From assembly GCA_965219005.1 (NCBI GenBank), contig CBDCMS010000002.1, positions 186,001-250,000 on the forward strand: a DNA stretch of 64,000 nucleotides, given 5' to 3'. Below the pieces are notes generated by a model. The model did no database searches, was not told the DNA's origin, and was given only the letters and a program-made list of their open reading frames with translations. The position numbers were made by a program, and so were the translations under genes. The DNA comes from CAUZIZ01 sp965219005 (lineage in GTDB: Bacteria > Acidobacteriota > UBA6911 > RPQK01 > JAJDTT01). Positions 17,202 through 27,200 of the stretch are shown here, piece by piece (the first letter of the stretch is position 1; every line of letters begins with the position of its first letter).

Positions 17202-17915
17202 GTGAAGGAGCGGATCTGCTTTATCCTTGTGCGAACCCAATTTGCCTCAAATCTGGGTGCCGCTGCCCGAGTGATGAAGAATATGGGCTTTGCCAGGCTG
17301 GTCCTGGTGCAACCCCAATGCGAGGTCGGCGCAGAGGCACGGATGCTAGCGATGAAGGGCGCCGAGGTCCTCGACCGTGCCTCCTTTTTTCGTTCGCTGG
17401 AGGAGGCTGCGCAACACCTCGACCTTATTCTGGGAACAACCGGCCGCCTCTCCCCACGGGCACACCCCCTCAACAGCCGAATGCTGGCGGAGAAGATCGT
17501 CGAGCGCTTTCCCCAATCATCTATCGGTATCGCGTTCGGGCCGGAGGGCAATGGGCTGGAGCGAGCAGAGCTTCGTGTCTGTGATTGGCTGCTTGAGATT
17601 CCGACGGTACACGGGTCCACCTCTCTGAACCTGGCCCAGGCCGTAGCCGTGATTGCCTACGAACTCCATGGTAGTTCCCTCAAGCAGCCAGATCGAAGCT
17701 TTCTCAATCACGCCGGTCAGGAAGAAATCCGAGCACTCCTGAGCCACGTTGCACGTGTTCTGCCCGCCATCGAGCTACCGTCCCATGTCTCGGCCGAGCG
17801 GCTGCTGAAGAGGTTGGCGAGAATTGCAGGCAGGAGCCAACTCGAGGTTGAGGACGTGAATCTCCTCCGATGGTTGTTGTCCGAAACTAAAGACAAGCTG
17901 GACACGCAAGAATAG
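17202..17915 (+). CDS. TrmJ-like SPOUT RNA 2'-O-methyltransferase
   Basis: This SAM-dependent methyltransferase of the SpoU/TrmH class most resembles TrmJ, which methylates tRNA position 32. The start is GTG 17202 (MKERICFILVRTQ) with GGGAGA at 17191-17196. The three SPOUT motifs are visible: RTQFASNLGAAARVMKNMG near the N-terminus, IGIAFGPEGNGL mid-protein, and IPTVHGSTSLNLAQAVAVIAYE, forming the knotted cofactor site. About 238 residues with a helical C-terminal part, as in TrmJ. It is followed after 12 bases by the secreted glycosidase-like gene, which has no obvious functional link. Confidence 0.85.
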   Translation: MKERICFILVRTQFASNLGAAARVMKNMGFARLVLVQPQCEVGAEARMLAMKGAEVLDRASFFRSLEEAAQHLDLILGTTGRLSPRAHPLNSRMLAEKIVERFPQSSIGIAFGPEGNGLERAELRVCDWLLEIPTVHGSTSLNLAQAVAVIAYELHGSSLKQPDRSFLNHAGQEEIRALLSHVARVLPAIELPSHVSAERLLKRLARIAGRSQLEVEDVNLLRWLLSETKDKLDTQE

Positions 17916-17927
17916 GAGAAAGAAACA

Positions 17928-20309
17928 ATGAAGCCCAAGAGAGTATTCCTTTGTCACTCTGCCCTGATCTCTGCGGTGGTCTCCTGGATCGTTGTCAGCA
18001 GCTTCGCCTGGAATGGAATTGAGGCTGCCGGCTCTAGCCAGCGGAAGCCAGTCTCAAGAGTGGCAGTTGTGGTGGCACCTGGGGCCCCTGAATTGGAGCG
18101 TTTCGCTGCTCGCGAGCTGCGACGCTATCTCTACGAACTGTATGGCACCGCGGTCAGCTCTCTCGATTCGCCCAATCCAGCCATGGACATCAACATCCTG
18201 CTCGGCAGTCCAGAAACCAATTCGGCTGTGGCCAACACCCTGGGCGAGGCCGGTTGGCCAAAGGTCAGTGACCAGGGAATGGTGCTCAGGCGGGTATTGG
18301 CCGCGGGCAAGCCGGCGCTGATTCTTGCCGGGGGCAGCCCGAAGGCCACACTTTGGGCGGTCTACGAATTTCTAGAGAGCGCCGGAGTTCGTTTCCTCCT
18401 AGAAAAGGACGTGCTCCCGGAGCAACCTGAACCCTTCCCGCCGGCAGAATTGGATCTCATCCTGGAACCTCGCTTTCGTTTTCGTTCCTACCGGGCCATC
18501 AACAACCTAGCCACCTCGCTGATCTTTTACGGGATGAAGGACTACCGCCACCTGATCGATCAGTTAGCCAAATTGAAATTCAACGTCCTCTATGCCCAGA
18601 CCTATCCGCATCAGCCCTTTGTCCACTATCAGTTCCGCGACCAACCAAAAGTCACGGGGGTACTCCACTATGGTTGGAGGGTTCCCATTCACTTGGCATC
18701 TATTGGACGCCATCTCTTCGGCGGTCGGTCGGAGCTGATCAACCCTGATTTCGTGGGGGCCGAGACCTACCAGGATCGACTACGTGTTGGCCAGAAACTG
18801 CTGCGGGAGCTGTTTGCCTATGCTCGGCGTCGGGGGATGCAAACCGGGCTCAATTTCCGAATCAACCAGTTCCCCAACGAGTTCAACTGGCGTTTGCCGG
18901 AGTGGTCCGACCGGGAGTACGTCCCAAGGTCTGCCCTGAAGGGGAAGCGGAGTGCGAGGCTGGGGATTTCAGAGTACGCGGTGGACCCCACGGCATTCCC
19001 CTATATGACGCCTGACAACCCGGTCGTGATGGAGTTGAACAAAACCATCATCCGAGCCCACATCGACACCTATCCCGCGGTCGATTTCTACGGCTGGACC
19101 CAGCCGGAGCTGCCGGTGGGAGGGCAGCAGTACCGCCAGATGTGGAACCGACTCAATCGCAAGTACAAGCTGGAACCGGATTTCAGCTTGGAAAAGATGG
19201 AGAAGTCGGCCAGGACCAATACCCTGCCGGTGGGTGTGCGGCGGGGTGAGAGGCCCCTGCACGAGCTCAAGGGGGCAATTGCCAACGCCTATACACTGGA
19301 CATGCTAGTCAATGAAGACCGCATCCTGGCGGAGTCCTCCAACCCGGACGCGAGCATCGTCGTCAGCACCTTCAGCGACGAATTCTACCCCGTCATGCCG
19401 AGGATCTTCCCCAACGCAATGCTGATGGTACAGATGGACTACCTGACCTCCCTGGCTGCCCAACGCACGGAGATGCTTTCCTTCGCCGCTAAAACCGATA
19501 CCAGGGTCATGACCTTGGCTACCCTCGCCGACGACAACGTGGGAATTCTACCGCAGCTGCCGACCCAACCCCTTCATCGAATCCTCAATGCCATGGATCG
19601 ATACGATGCCGACGGGTTCTTTGGACGTCAGTTTCTGGTCACCAAGCTGGAAGCAGGCACCGCCTACCTGGCCAAAGCGTCCTGGTCTGCGGAAGTGACC
19701 CCGGAGTGGATCTACAGGGACCAAGTGAAACAGGTTTGCGGCGAGGGTTCAGTTGCACCGATGACGCAGGCCTATCGGCTCCTCGAAGAAGCCACCCTCA
19801 AGGGTGATGAAGTGGCAATGGGATTCCTCTTCCCGGTCCCAAACATGATGAGCAAACACTGGGAAAACCTATCCGGCCCGGTGGCCGGCTGGGACGCCCT
19901 GAGGGCCTACTATGTAGACGCTGTCCCCTTGGTGGAATCGGCACTGCAGCAGAGCCGCCCGGAGGGCAAGAGTTATCTCCAGCAGCTTTTGGGTCAATTG
20001 AGGTTTGGGACGGACTATATCGCGGTGGTACAGGCAGTCCGAAAGGCTCGTATTGAGTACGAAGCCTCACAGAAGGCTCGGGCAGACAAGGATCTACGGA
20101 CGTTCGAGAAACACATCAGGGAGTCACACGGAATATTGGAGGGGGCCCTGGCACAGCTCAAAACCGGCATCGAACACTGGGCAGGCGCAGTTCGAGATCC
20201 TTCCGACCTGGGAGCGCTCGGAGTTCTCAACTACTTCTGCTACGACTATCTGAAGAGTGTCGCCCTGAACCTGTATCTGGAAATGGAGCGCTGGAGCATT
20301 CAATTCTAA
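17928..20309 (+). CDS. Large secreted glycosidase-like protein with alpha-glucuronidase-type N-domain
   Basis: This is a 793-residue exported protein. The first ~34 residues are a signal peptide (SALISAVVSWIVVSSFAW, ending GIEAAG). Residues ~40-150 resemble the alpha-glucuronidase/GH20-type N-terminal accessory domain (VVVAPGAPELERFAARELRRYLYELYG, then GSPKATLWAVYEFLESAGVRFL). A probable TIM-barrel region follows (RSYRAINNLATSLIFYGMKDYRHLIDQLAKLKFNVLY, VDFYGWTQPEL, VVSTFSDEFYPVMPRIFP). The C-terminal ~150 residues are helical. A role in complex polysaccharide breakdown is inferred; I cannot name the substrate or the catalytic acids. GGAGAAAG precedes the ATG. Confidence 0.65.
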   Translation: MKPKRVFLCHSALISAVVSWIVVSSFAWNGIEAAGSSQRKPVSRVAVVVAPGAPELERFAARELRRYLYELYGTAVSSLDSPNPAMDINILLGSPETNSAVANTLGEAGWPKVSDQGMVLRRVLAAGKPALILAGGSPKATLWAVYEFLESAGVRFLLEKDVLPEQPEPFPPAELDLILEPRFRFRSYRAINNLATSLIFYGMKDYRHLIDQLAKLKFNVLYAQTYPHQPFVHYQFRDQPKVTGVLHYGWRVPIHLASIGRHLFGGRSELINPDFVGAETYQDRLRVGQKLLRELFAYARRRGMQTGLNFRINQFPNEFNWRLPEWSDREYVPRSALKGKRSARLGISEYAVDPTAFPYMTPDNPVVMELNKTIIRAHIDTYPAVDFYGWTQPELPVGGQQYRQMWNRLNRKYKLEPDFSLEKMEKSARTNTLPVGVRRGERPLHELKGAIANAYTLDMLVNEDRILAESSNPDASIVVSTFSDEFYPVMPRIFPNAMLMVQMDYLTSLAAQRTEMLSFAAKTDTRVMTLATLADDNVGILPQLPTQPLHRILNAMDRYDADGFFGRQFLVTKLEAGTAYLAKASWSAEVTPEWIYRDQVKQVCGEGSVAPMTQAYRLLEEATLKGDEVAMGFLFPVPNMMSKHWENLSGPVAGWDALRAYYVDAVPLVESALQQSRPEGKSYLQQLLGQLRFGTDYIAVVQAVRKARIEYEASQKARADKDLRTFEKHIRESHGILEGALAQLKTGIEHWAGAVRDPSDLGALGVLNYFCYDYLKSVALNLYLEMERWSIQF

Positions 20310-20312
20310 GGT

Positions 20313-20566
20313 CTAAGCTGAAACTTGATGTGTGTTGCATTCACTTCGGCGTTCGCATGTTCGGTGTTCTGCGGTTTGTGATTTAGCCTTTTCCCTTGCT
20401 CTCGAGAAGGCAACCGTTGGAAAAGCTGAACCACAGAATATCGAACAAGCGAATTTCGAAGGCCGGAAGAAGCCAAAGAGGAGATTCTTTGACACTCACT
20501 GTTCGTGCAGAACTTTCTTTCTCGAATGGGGCCAGCACCGCTCCGGGCGGGACTCACCTGAAGATC
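20313..20566. repeat. ~250-bp dispersed palindromic repeat, copy A
   Basis: It starts CTAAGCTGAAACTTGATG and ends in TCTCGAATGGGGCCAGCACCG then GGGACTCACCTGAA. Inside, CTTCGGCGTTCGCATGTTCG...TGCGGTT pairs with AACCACAGAATATCGAACAAGCG...GAAG to form a long imperfect hairpin around a ~60-base loop. Close copies lie at 53256 (split by IS1595) and 55983. Short open frames inside it are spurious. All three copies are intergenic, and copy A fills the gap between the converging glycosidase-like and radical SAM genes. Confidence 0.85.
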
Positions 20567-20580
20567 AGCAAAGACATGTC

Positions 20581-21897
20581 TCAGTCCTGACCCTGGGGTT
20601 CGATATCTTGCTCCTCAATCACGTCCATGAATGAGGATACGGAGAAGACAGAATTCCCGATACCTGCACTTCCGTACCCGGGAGGGGCCTTCAGACTATA
20701 CCGCTCATGAGTCTGTTTCCAGACCCGCAAGAGCCCCACATGATACTCCAAGGGAGCCCCTTTCGGATTCTGCCTACCCAGCACACTCAAGGGCTCAGGA
20801 CACCAGGTGGTGAAGCGAGGGATGATTCCTTTGGACATGAAGAAGTCTAGTCCCTCACCGGTAGAGGCCAGCGCATCATCTACACTGGGAAACCCTTCGG
20901 GGCGAGCCATTTCGATGCCTGCAACGAAGTTCGGGATGACGCGGGACGGCGGGAAGACCTCGGCGGCATCCAGAATTCGCTGAATCCAGCGGTCACGTCC
21001 GATGTAGCGATCCTTCCCCGGGCAGATAATGCTGAACAACCTCGGATCCCAGACTTCATAGTTGGGATGATAGATCTGGATGCCCGCCTCACGGAAGCGC
21101 CTGACCTCGTCTCGAGGTAGCGCCTGGACCACTGCCTTGCCGATCCAGCGACCAGGAAATCGCTTCTCAATCGCCTCCGGATATTGGACATAAAAATCGA
21201 TCTCTGACTTACCGTCCAAAGTCGAGGTCACGCTGCCACCAGTCACTGTGTAGGCCCGACTCTCTGAATCGGTCTCCTGGATGATCTCCAGGGCTTCCAG
21301 TATCTCGTCTATCGCTTTAACCGCAGTGTAGGAGCGGCCCGTGTTCTTCTGCTGCCGATAATTCTCATTGATGTCGCAGAACTGGCACTCGACCTTCCGC
21401 CCGAAGTACTGGCACATACGGAACGCGGTGAGATAGAGGAGGTAACCCCATTCAATGGTGGGAGCAATATCGGTAATGGGTTTGCCACTGACAAGCGTTC
21501 GCCGGTAGTACTCGGGAACCTCAGGGAACTCCACCTCGGCGAGTTCAGTTCCTTCTAGCGCAAGTGTCAGGTGGCCTTCGGACGAAAGCTCTATACGATA
21601 GGGTGAATTCGGGTTCAAGCGTACCGAGATGATGGTGCGGCGGAAGTCTCCGGGGCCGCCTTTCAGACAGATCTCCTCGGGGGCGTGGAGGTTCTCCTGC
21701 TGTGCCATCTCTGAAATGGGCACCAGATCGAAGGAGAAGATGAAGTAGGCTTTCGGCTTGAAACCCGATGCCACCCGCAGGGAGTCCGCCGAAAACGCCA
21801 CGCCAGTGCGGAGCAGGTCCTCCTTGACGATCACCTCATGCGGGAGATCGGAGTACTTCTCTGTCAGCTGTTGCACCTGTTCCAGACGTTCTCCCAT
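20581..21897 (-). CDS. Radical SAM protein of unknown function (CX8CX2C)
   Basis: This is a 438-residue soluble protein. Its cluster motif reads CQYFGRKVECQFCDIN, with C162, C171 and C174, i.e. CX8CX2C rather than the usual CX3CX2C. After it come TVTGGSVTS (compatible with the GGE-type SAM-binding loop), VVQALPRDEVRRFREAGIQIYHPNYEVWD and a BioB/LipA-like barrel pattern ending in NFVAGIEMARPEGF. Roughly 150 residues precede the cluster (beta-rich, unknown). No recognisable substrate operon surrounds it; TPR and glmU genes are divergent from it. Superfamily confident, function unknown. Confidence 0.7.
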   Translation of the reverse strand: MGERLEQVQQLTEKYSDLPHEVIVKEDLLRTGVAFSADSLRVASGFKPKAYFIFSFDLVPISEMAQQENLHAPEEICLKGGPGDFRRTIISVRLNPNSPYRIELSSEGHLTLALEGTELAEVEFPEVPEYYRRTLVSGKPITDIAPTIEWGYLLYLTAFRMCQYFGRKVECQFCDINENYRQQKNTGRSYTAVKAIDEILEALEIIQETDSESRAYTVTGGSVTSTLDGKSEIDFYVQYPEAIEKRFPGRWIGKAVVQALPRDEVRRFREAGIQIYHPNYEVWDPRLFSIICPGKDRYIGRDRWIQRILDAAEVFPPSRVIPNFVAGIEMARPEGFPSVDDALASTGEGLDFFMSKGIIPRFTTWCPEPLSVLGRQNPKGAPLEYHVGLLRVWKQTHERYSLKAPPGYGSAGIGNSVFSVSSFMDVIEEQDIEPQGQD

Positions 21898-22025
21898 AGC
21901 CAGTCACGATAACAAAAACAGGCCTTCTCCGCCATGTTTGTGAGACTCCTCGAAGCCGTCGAGGAAGCGTTGCGAAGCAGGAACGGTTGGCTCGAAAGCG
22001 CCGCCGGCAGCAGCAGCGGATATTC

Positions 22026-22055
22026 TTGGTTTTTTAGGTGCTTCCGTCTTATAAT
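22026..22055 (+). promoter_or_regulatory. Sigma-70-type promoter for the TPR gene
   Basis: TTGGTT at 22026-22031 and a perfect TATAAT at 22050-22055 are separated by 18 bases. They lie about 50 bases before the ATG of the TPR protein gene, with AATGGAGG at its ribosome site. This is one of the few near-consensus promoters in the window. Confidence 0.65.
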
Positions 22056-22103
22056 AGTCCTCTTGTTTTTCTGTTTCGGCTCGAATCAAAATGGAGGCAG
22101 TTG

Positions 22104-22610
22104 ATGGCGGCAAAGACCAGCAAAAAAGCGGATATTTATAAACTCTATGCCGATGCTCTGGCATCGCTGAACAAGAAACAGTACCCGAAAACGCAGAAGC
22201 TTCTCTCTCAAATCAAAAAGGACTTCCCCACTGAGATCGACGTTCTGGCGCGGGTGGACCTTCTCTTGAGGGTATGTGAGACGAGAATCGACGCGGCGGC
22301 CAACAAGGGTCCTACGTCCTCCGAAGAAGCCTACGATCTCGGAGTCTTGCATCACAATCAGGGCCTCTATGACAATGCCCTGAAGTTGTTCGAGAAGGCC
22401 CAGAAACTCGGCAAGGGGGAGACGGACCACATCCACTACGCGATAGCCGCAACCGAGGCTTCTCTCGGGAACATTCAAAGCGCCCTCAAGAATCTGCAGT
22501 CCGCCATCAAGAGCAACCCACAGAACCGGATCTTTGCCCGCAACAATCCCGACTTCGAGCCCTTGGCCAGGAACAAGGAATTTGCGCAAGTACTCTCGCC
22601 CGAGGACTAG
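22104..22610 (+). CDS. Cytoplasmic TPR-repeat protein, 168 aa
   Basis: The start is ATG 22104 (MAAKTSKKADIYKLYADAL), with GGAGG seven bases upstream; the longer frame from 22038 is rejected. There are about three helical TPR-like units (LYADALASLNKKQYPKTQKLL; AYDLGVLHHNQGLYDNALKLF; HYAIAATEASLGNIQSALKNL). The tail FARNNPDFEPLARNKEFAQVL is typical of small TPR proteins with a terminal 'DFxxLxxxxxF' element. No signal peptide. Likely a protein-protein adaptor; partner unknown. The stop codon is part of a palindromic hairpin. Confidence 0.75.
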   Translation: MAAKTSKKADIYKLYADALASLNKKQYPKTQKLLSQIKKDFPTEIDVLARVDLLLRVCETRIDAAANKGPTSSEEAYDLGVLHHNQGLYDNALKLFEKAQKLGKGETDHIHYAIAATEASLGNIQSALKNLQSAIKSNPQNRIFARNNPDFEPLARNKEFAQVLSPED

Positions 22611-22637
22611 TCTCGCTGTAACATAGCGTACTAGTCC
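22605..22637. repeat. Solo palindrome of the TAGTACGCTG family
   Basis: GACTAGTCTCGCT then GTAACAT then AGCGTACTAGTC forms an ~12-bp stem with short loop. It is the minimal form of the element at 27611-27689 (left end joined to right end). It includes the TAG stop of the TPR gene and may act as a hairpin terminator or mRNA 3'-end stabiliser. Confidence 0.65.
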
Positions 22638-22696
22638 GAATTCCCCGTTTTCACTGACCTCGGTATCGGCACGGTAGGTTAGCCAGCCAGGTAGGT

Positions 22697-24103
22697 ATGC
22701 CCAGCAACCAGAAGCGACCCGATCGCCACGCCCTTATCCTCGCCGCGGGTAAAGGGACCCGCATGAAGTCGGAGCGGCCGAAGGTGCTGCACCCCATCGG
22801 GGGGAAACCGCTCATCCAGCACGTCTTGGAGCGGCTCACAAGCCTGGACATCAAGACGACATTTCTTGTCCTTGGCCACCAGTCCGACAAGGTCGAGGAA
22901 GCAGTTTCCAACTTTGGGGTCGAGATCGTCCTGCAGCGCGAGCAGCTCGGAACCGGCCATGCAATAATGGCGGCGAAGTCCCAACTGGAAGGGCTCTCCG
23001 GCAGTCTTCTTGTACTCTACGGAGATATGCCATTGATCCGCAGCCAGGAGCTGGAACAGCTCTTTCAGATTCGCGAGCAGAAGAACTTCGACCAGGTCCT
23101 CCTGACAGCCATCCTTGACAACCCCTTTGGTTATGGCCGTATCCTCAGGGATGAACAAGGGGAAGCGATCGACATCGTAGAGGAACAAGAGGCCACTTCC
23201 GAACAAAAGCTGATCAGGGAAGTGAACACCGGCTTGAATTGCTTCAAGATCGAATCACTACTCGCCAACCTCTCACAGCTATCACAAAACAACAGCGCTC
23301 GGGAATATTACTTGACCGACCTGCTTCGCATTCTACACGACCGGGGAAAGAAGGTGGCGATTCTGGAGAGCAGCTCTCCGGAGGACCTTCTGGGTGTCAA
23401 CACAAGGGAGGAGATGGCGGTGGTGGAGGAAAAGATGAGAAATGAGATCGCTCGTCGCTGGATGCTGGAAGGCGTCACCATGCTGGATCCGTCTTCTGTC
23501 TATATCGAGCCGACGGTAGTAATCGGGCGGGACACAGTCCTTTACCCAGGAGTGATTCTGGAAGGGCAGACCGTGATTGGCCCAGGCTGCACGATTCGGG
23601 GGTTCTCCCACCTGAGCGACGCCACAATCGGGGAAGCTGTTGTCGTCGACCATTGCTCGGTAGTCAGAGACAGCAAGGTCGGTGACGGCAGCCATGTAGG
23701 TCCTTTCGCCCACCTGAGGGCAAACACAGTTGTGGCCGGATCCTGCCGAATCGGAAATTTCGTTGAACTCAAGAATACACGGTTCGGTGACTCCAGCAAG
23801 GCAGCTCACCTCTCCTATCTGGGGGACACCGAGGCCGGGAGCGGCGTCAACATCGGAGCGGGAACGATTACCTGCAACTACGACGGACGAGACAAGCATA
23901 AGACAGTGATCGAGGACAGAGCCTTCATAGGAAGTGGCACTCAACTGGTAGCTCCGGTCAGAGTGCAGGAAGGAGCCTACATAGCCGCTGGGTCGGCGAT
24001 TACGGAAAACGTACCGCCCCAGAGCCTAGGGATCGCTCGAAGCCGGCAGATCAACAAAGAAGGTTGGGGGAAAGGGAGAAGAAAACGAAACGACCCGGAG
24101 TAA
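22697..24103 (+). CDS. glmU: Bifunctional GlmU (UDP-GlcNAc pyrophosphorylase / GlcN-1-P acetyltransferase)
   Basis: GlmU makes UDP-GlcNAc for peptidoglycan and LPS. The N-terminal nucleotidyltransferase has the signature LILAAGKGTRMKSERPKVLHPIGGKPL and LYGDMPL. The C-terminal left-handed beta-helix shows hexapeptide repeats (from about residue 255, IEPTVVIGRDTVLYPGV) and the acetyltransferase motif KNTRFGDSSKAAHLSYLGD plus GAGTITCNYDG. It is 468 residues with a short basic tail. It appears monocistronic; glmS is not adjacent. Confidence 0.97.
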   Translation: MPSNQKRPDRHALILAAGKGTRMKSERPKVLHPIGGKPLIQHVLERLTSLDIKTTFLVLGHQSDKVEEAVSNFGVEIVLQREQLGTGHAIMAAKSQLEGLSGSLLVLYGDMPLIRSQELEQLFQIREQKNFDQVLLTAILDNPFGYGRILRDEQGEAIDIVEEQEATSEQKLIREVNTGLNCFKIESLLANLSQLSQNNSAREYYLTDLLRILHDRGKKVAILESSSPEDLLGVNTREEMAVVEEKMRNEIARRWMLEGVTMLDPSSVYIEPTVVIGRDTVLYPGVILEGQTVIGPGCTIRGFSHLSDATIGEAVVVDHCSVVRDSKVGDGSHVGPFAHLRANTVVAGSCRIGNFVELKNTRFGDSSKAAHLSYLGDTEAGSGVNIGAGTITCNYDGRDKHKTVIEDRAFIGSGTQLVAPVRVQEGAYIAAGSAITENVPPQSLGIARSRQINKEGWGKGRRKRNDPE

Positions 24104-24114
24104 AGGTCCGGTCG

Positions 24115-24270
24115 CACGTCTGAACGTCTGAACGTCGCACGTCTCTTAGCCGGCAGCAAACACTTTCGGCACTGACAAGCGGCGGAAACTTGAAGGTTCG
24201 AAACCCACCACCGGTGAACCACAACCCGGGACGTGCGACGTGCGACCTCCTTGGACGTGCGACGTTCAGA
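24115..24270. repeat. Inverted repeat between convergent glmU and carB
   Basis: GTCTGAACGTCTGAACGTCGCACGTC (tandem GTCTGAAC units, near 24118-24142) is complementary to GACGTGCGAC...GGACGTGCGACGTTCAGACC near 24228-24270. Between converging genes this may serve as a bidirectional terminator, although no U-tract is obvious. The tandemly reiterated decamer resembles that in the hisB-hisH gap. Confidence 0.6.
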
Positions 24271-24278
24271 CCCTCTTT

Positions 24279-27200
24279 TCAAGCCTCAACCGAAATACCG
24301 TGATATTCCTGAAGGCTCTTGACCTGGACTTCTTCCCTCTGTAGAGCCCGAATAGCACTGATGGCAGCGGCGGCGCCTGAGAGAGTCGTGATGCAGGGAG
24401 TGTTGTATTGGGTACAGGAGCGGCGTATCGCCTTTTCGTCAAAGAAGGATTCCTTGCCCAACGGGGTGTTGACCACCAGATCGATCTTCTTGCTCTTGAT
24501 GAGGTCGACGACGTTGGGTCGGCCCTCGTTGACCTTGTAGACGCTCTCGACTTCCAGACCTGCCTGAGCAAGCACTAACGCCGTTCCGCTGGTGGCCACC
24601 AACTGGAATCCGAGCTTCTGAAAGTCCCTGGAGAGGGAGCTCACGTAGCGTTTGTCCCGCTCGTTGACGCTGATAAAAACGACTCCTGCCTTGGGCAGGT
24701 CGTTGCCCGCGCTGATCTGGGCCTTGGCGTAGGCGTACCCAAAGCTATCAGAGGCTCCCATGACCTCCCCCGTCGATTTCATCTCGGGACCTAGAATCGT
24801 ATCGACTCCCGGAAACTTGGCAAAGGGAAAGACCGGGGTCTTTACGAAGCAGCTGGTTACTTTCAGGTCCTCGTTGAAACCGAGTTCCGAAAGGGTCTTT
24901 CCGATCATGAGCCTGGCTCCCAGCTTCGCCAGTGGCACCCCCGTAGCCTTGCTCACGAAGGGTGTGGTTCGACTGGCCCGCGGGTTGACCTCCAGGACGT
25001 AGACACGGTCTTCGACTACGGCAAACTGGACGTTCATCAGACCGATAACGTTGAGAGCCTTGCCCAACCGGCGTGTGTAGTCCCTCATCGTTTCCAGATG
25101 CTCTTCTTCGATCACCATGGGAGGAAGGACCGAGGTGCTGTCGCCCGAGTGGATTCCAGCCTCCTCGATGTGCTCCATGATTCCACCGATGACCACCTGC
25201 TCACCGTCCGCCAGGGCATCTACGTCATACTCCCGCGCATCCTCCAGAAATCTATCGATCAGCACGGGGTGCTCCGGGGAGACCTCCACGGCATTTCTCA
25301 CATACTTCTCAAGGGAAGCTTCGTCGTAGATGATCGCCATCGCGCGACCGCCCAGAACGTAGGAGGGCCTTACCAGAATCGGGTAGCCAATCCGTTCGGC
25401 AACCTTGCGTGCTTCTTCCACCGACATTGCCGAACCGTTGTCTGGTCGCGAAATGTCGAGCTCCTTCAATAGCGCTTCGAACTGTTCTCGATCTTCGGCC
25501 AGATCGATCGATTTCGGAGACGTTCCGATGATGGAGACTCCGGCCTCAAAAAGCTTCAGGGCGAGCTTCAAAGGAGTTTGCCCCCCCAGTTGCACAATCA
25601 CCCCAACCGGGTTCTCTTTTCTCACCACCGCCATCACATCCTCGAACGTCAGCGGCTCGAAGTAGAGACGGTCCGATGTATCGTAGTCGGTCGACACCGT
25701 TTCAGGATTACAGTTGATCATGATGGTCTCATAGCCCTCTTCCCTGAGGGCGAAGGCCGCATGGCAGCAGCAGTAATCAAACTCGATGCCCTGGCCAATC
25801 CGGTTGGGACCGCTGCCGAGAATCACAATCTTCTTCCGGTCGGTTGGATCAGATTCGTCTTCCCGCTCGTAGCTGGAGTAGAGATACGGCGTGTGGGATT
25901 CGAATTCGGCTGCGCACGTGTCGACTCTCTTGAAGACCGGAACGACACCCAGCTTCTCCCGATAGCGCATCACATCTTCTTCGCTAAGCTTGGCGGAGGC
26001 GACACCATCCTCTGGCGCCTGTGATAAACCGTCCCCCTTGCCACTGCCCAGGATCTGGGAGAGCCAGAGATCGGAGACGCCCTCCCGCTTTGCGCGCAGC
26101 AGCTGCTGCCGATCGACCCCTGAAAGATCTAGCTTTTCGAACTCTTGCACCATCCCGACCACCCGTTCGATCTGCTCCAGAAACCAGCGATCGATGGTCG
26201 TCAACTTGAAGATCTCTTCGATCGTATAACCCTCGCGGAACGCCAGGCTGAGGTAGGCAATTCGGGATGGATTGGGCCGGATGAGGTGTTCCCGAATGCG
26301 TCCGGGATCTGTGGCCTCACGGGCAACGATCTTCCCTGTTTCCAACGACCTTAACCCCTTGAGCAGAGCTTCCCTGAAGGTCCTGCCGATCGCCATTACC
26401 TCCCCCACTGACTTCATCTGGGTGCCCAGGCCATCGTCGGCTTCCGGAAACTTCTCGAAGTTCCAGCGGGGAATCTTGACGACCACGTAGTCGAGGGTAG
26501 GCTCGAAAGAAGCCGGAGTCTTGAGCGTAATATCGTTGGGGATCTCATCGAGTGTGTAGCCCACCGCCAACTTGGCTGCGATCTTGGCGATAGGAAACCC
26601 GGTCGCCTTGGACGCCAGTGCGGAGCTCCGACTGACACGGGGATTCATCTCGATCACGGCCATTTGGCCGTCATCGGGATTGACCGCGAACTGAATGTTC
26701 GACCCTCCGGTCTCGACTCCGACCCGTCGGATGATCTGGATGGCCGCGTCCCGCATCAGCTGGTATTCCTTGTCCGTCAGCGTCTGGGCGGGAGCAACGG
26801 TGATGGAGTCACCGGTATGAACTCCCATCGGATCGAAGTTCTCGATCGAACAGATGATCACGACATTGTCGTTGAGGTCTCGCATGACCTCGAGTTCGAA
26901 TTCCTTCCATCCCAGAATGGATTCTTCTATCAGGATCTCGTGGATGGGAGAGAGTTGAAGACCGCGACCCGCAATCTCTTCAAACTCTTCATTGTTGAAG
27001 GCGATGCCTCCACCCGTCCCTCCCAGTGTGTAGGAGGGACGAATGACCGCCGGCAGACCCACCTGCTCCAGGATCACCGCAGCCTCCTTGAGATCGTTGG
27101 CAAATCCGGAAGCCGGAACCTCCAGTCCAATCTCCTCGATCGCTGCCCGGAACCGCCTGCGGTCCTCCGCAACTCGGATCGCGTTCAGCTTGGCCCCGAT

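Noticed and set aside
20313..20566. Small proteins encoded by the dispersed repeat
   Set aside because: Frames are short, have poor codon use and are not shared in frame between the three copies.
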